The notes beneath the pieces are model-generated. The model saw only the letters and a list, made by a program, of their open reading frames with translations, made no database searches and was not told the DNA's origin. The position numbers and the translations under genes are program-made. 6,007 nt of DNA from Chloroflexi bacterium UBA4730 (GTDB lineage: Bacteria; Chloroflexota; Limnocylindria; P2-11E), in NCBI GenBank assembly GCA_002404155.1, contig DHJC01000013.1:1-6007 (forward strand). Direction: 5' to 3'. Of the stretch, positions 5,784-6,007 are shown in pieces (within the stretch, counting starts at the first letter, position 1; each line of letters starts with the position of its first letter).

Positions 5784-6007
5784 TTACTGGCTGGGTTGCC
5801 GAATCGTGGGTGCGACGAGCTGAATCTGCTTCGAAAGCGCGTAAGCGGTCGGGAGGTCGCTATCGCTCGCAACGAATACCCGCCCGGCAACGAGCACGGA
5901 ATTGTTCGGTGAAGAAATCTGTGCCATTCCCCTTGGCACGGTTCCCTTCCAGCCGGGGCCCACGATGAGGTAGTCGCCGGCATCGGTTCCCGTGGTGCGT
6001 TTGCCGA
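5784..6007 (-). CDS. 3' end of a DUF1254-type protein, partial, possibly truncated
   Basis: The gene enters from the right edge. The last 73 residues are present and end at TAA (5784-5786). They read RTTGTDAGDYLIVGPGWKGTVP, then MAQISSPNNSVLVAGRVFVASDSDLPTAYALSKQIQLVAP. The run GDYLIVGPGWKG, followed by a central GR.....SDLP..YALSKQIQL, is the hallmark of DUF1254, a domain of unknown function in often periplasmic or secreted proteins. In most members a DUF1214 domain of about 100 residues follows. Here the protein stops nine residues after QIQLV, and the next 120 bp show no DUF1214 in any obvious frame. It is either a DUF1254-only form or a gene cut short at the domain junction. The N-terminal part, with any signal peptide, is outside the window. 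Confidence 0.82.
   Translation of the reverse strand, partial: GKRTTGTDAGDYLIVGPGWKGTVPRGMAQISSPNNSVLVAGRVFVASDSDLPTAYALSKQIQLVAPTIRQPSQ

Noticed and set aside
5636..5983. Minus-strand open frame of 115 codons at the right end
   Set aside because: It overlaps the DUF1254 fragment in another frame and has a Ser/Arg-rich, unstructured translation.

Overview
The window is GC-rich, bacterial and gene-dense. It has no rRNA, tRNA or CRISPR array. The mix of an IS5-type element, a family of zinc-motif cyclase/regulator fusions, an ABM-fold protein and a DUF1254 protein suggests a high-GC soil or sediment bacterium. Methylomirabilota/Rokubacteria-like, Binatota-like or actinobacterial origins are all possible. 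No taxonomic marker is present, so this assignment is weak.

Left end (1-1571): an apparently complete IS5-type insertion sequence spans 24-1342. It has imperfect 17-bp terminal inverted repeats and CTAG direct repeats on both sides, and one minus-strand transposase. It abuts a 57-codon fragment that resembles the C-terminal end of a serine recombinase (1343-1516, minus). One copy of the CTAG target overlaps the stop codon of that fragment. A strong hairpin at 1539-1566 follows the next gene.

Centre (1572-5001): a small secreted protein of unknown function (1572-2084, minus) lies downstream of a large regulator (2200-3669, minus). The regulator joins a Cys-rich CxxC...CxxC segment, a class III nucleotide cyclase domain, a cyclic-nucleotide-binding domain and a Crp-type helix-turn-helix. 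Its cyclase domain has His where the first metal-binding Asp should be and Gln where a substrate Lys is expected, so it may bind but not make cyclic nucleotide. A near-consensus Crp-type half-site pair (2192-2207) overlaps its stop codon and precedes the secreted gene. Transcribed divergently from it is a seven-helix membrane protein with two cupin-like domains (3715-5001, plus), both predicted to face outside the cytoplasm.

Right end (5002-6007): an 89-residue ABM-like (dimeric alpha/beta barrel) protein (5185-5454, minus) and the 3' end of a DUF1254-type gene that runs off the window (5784-6007, minus). Each of these genes is followed by one copy of a diverged 75-bp direct repeat (5054-5128 and 5586-5660). 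In the minus direction both repeats read as the same C-terminal peptide and end at aligned stop codons, so they look like remnants of a repeated coding sequence or a mobile or RNA element. No complete new defence or metabolic system is evident. The most distinctive items are the degenerate cyclase-Crp fusion with its possible target site, the membrane bicupin beside it, and the paired repeats.
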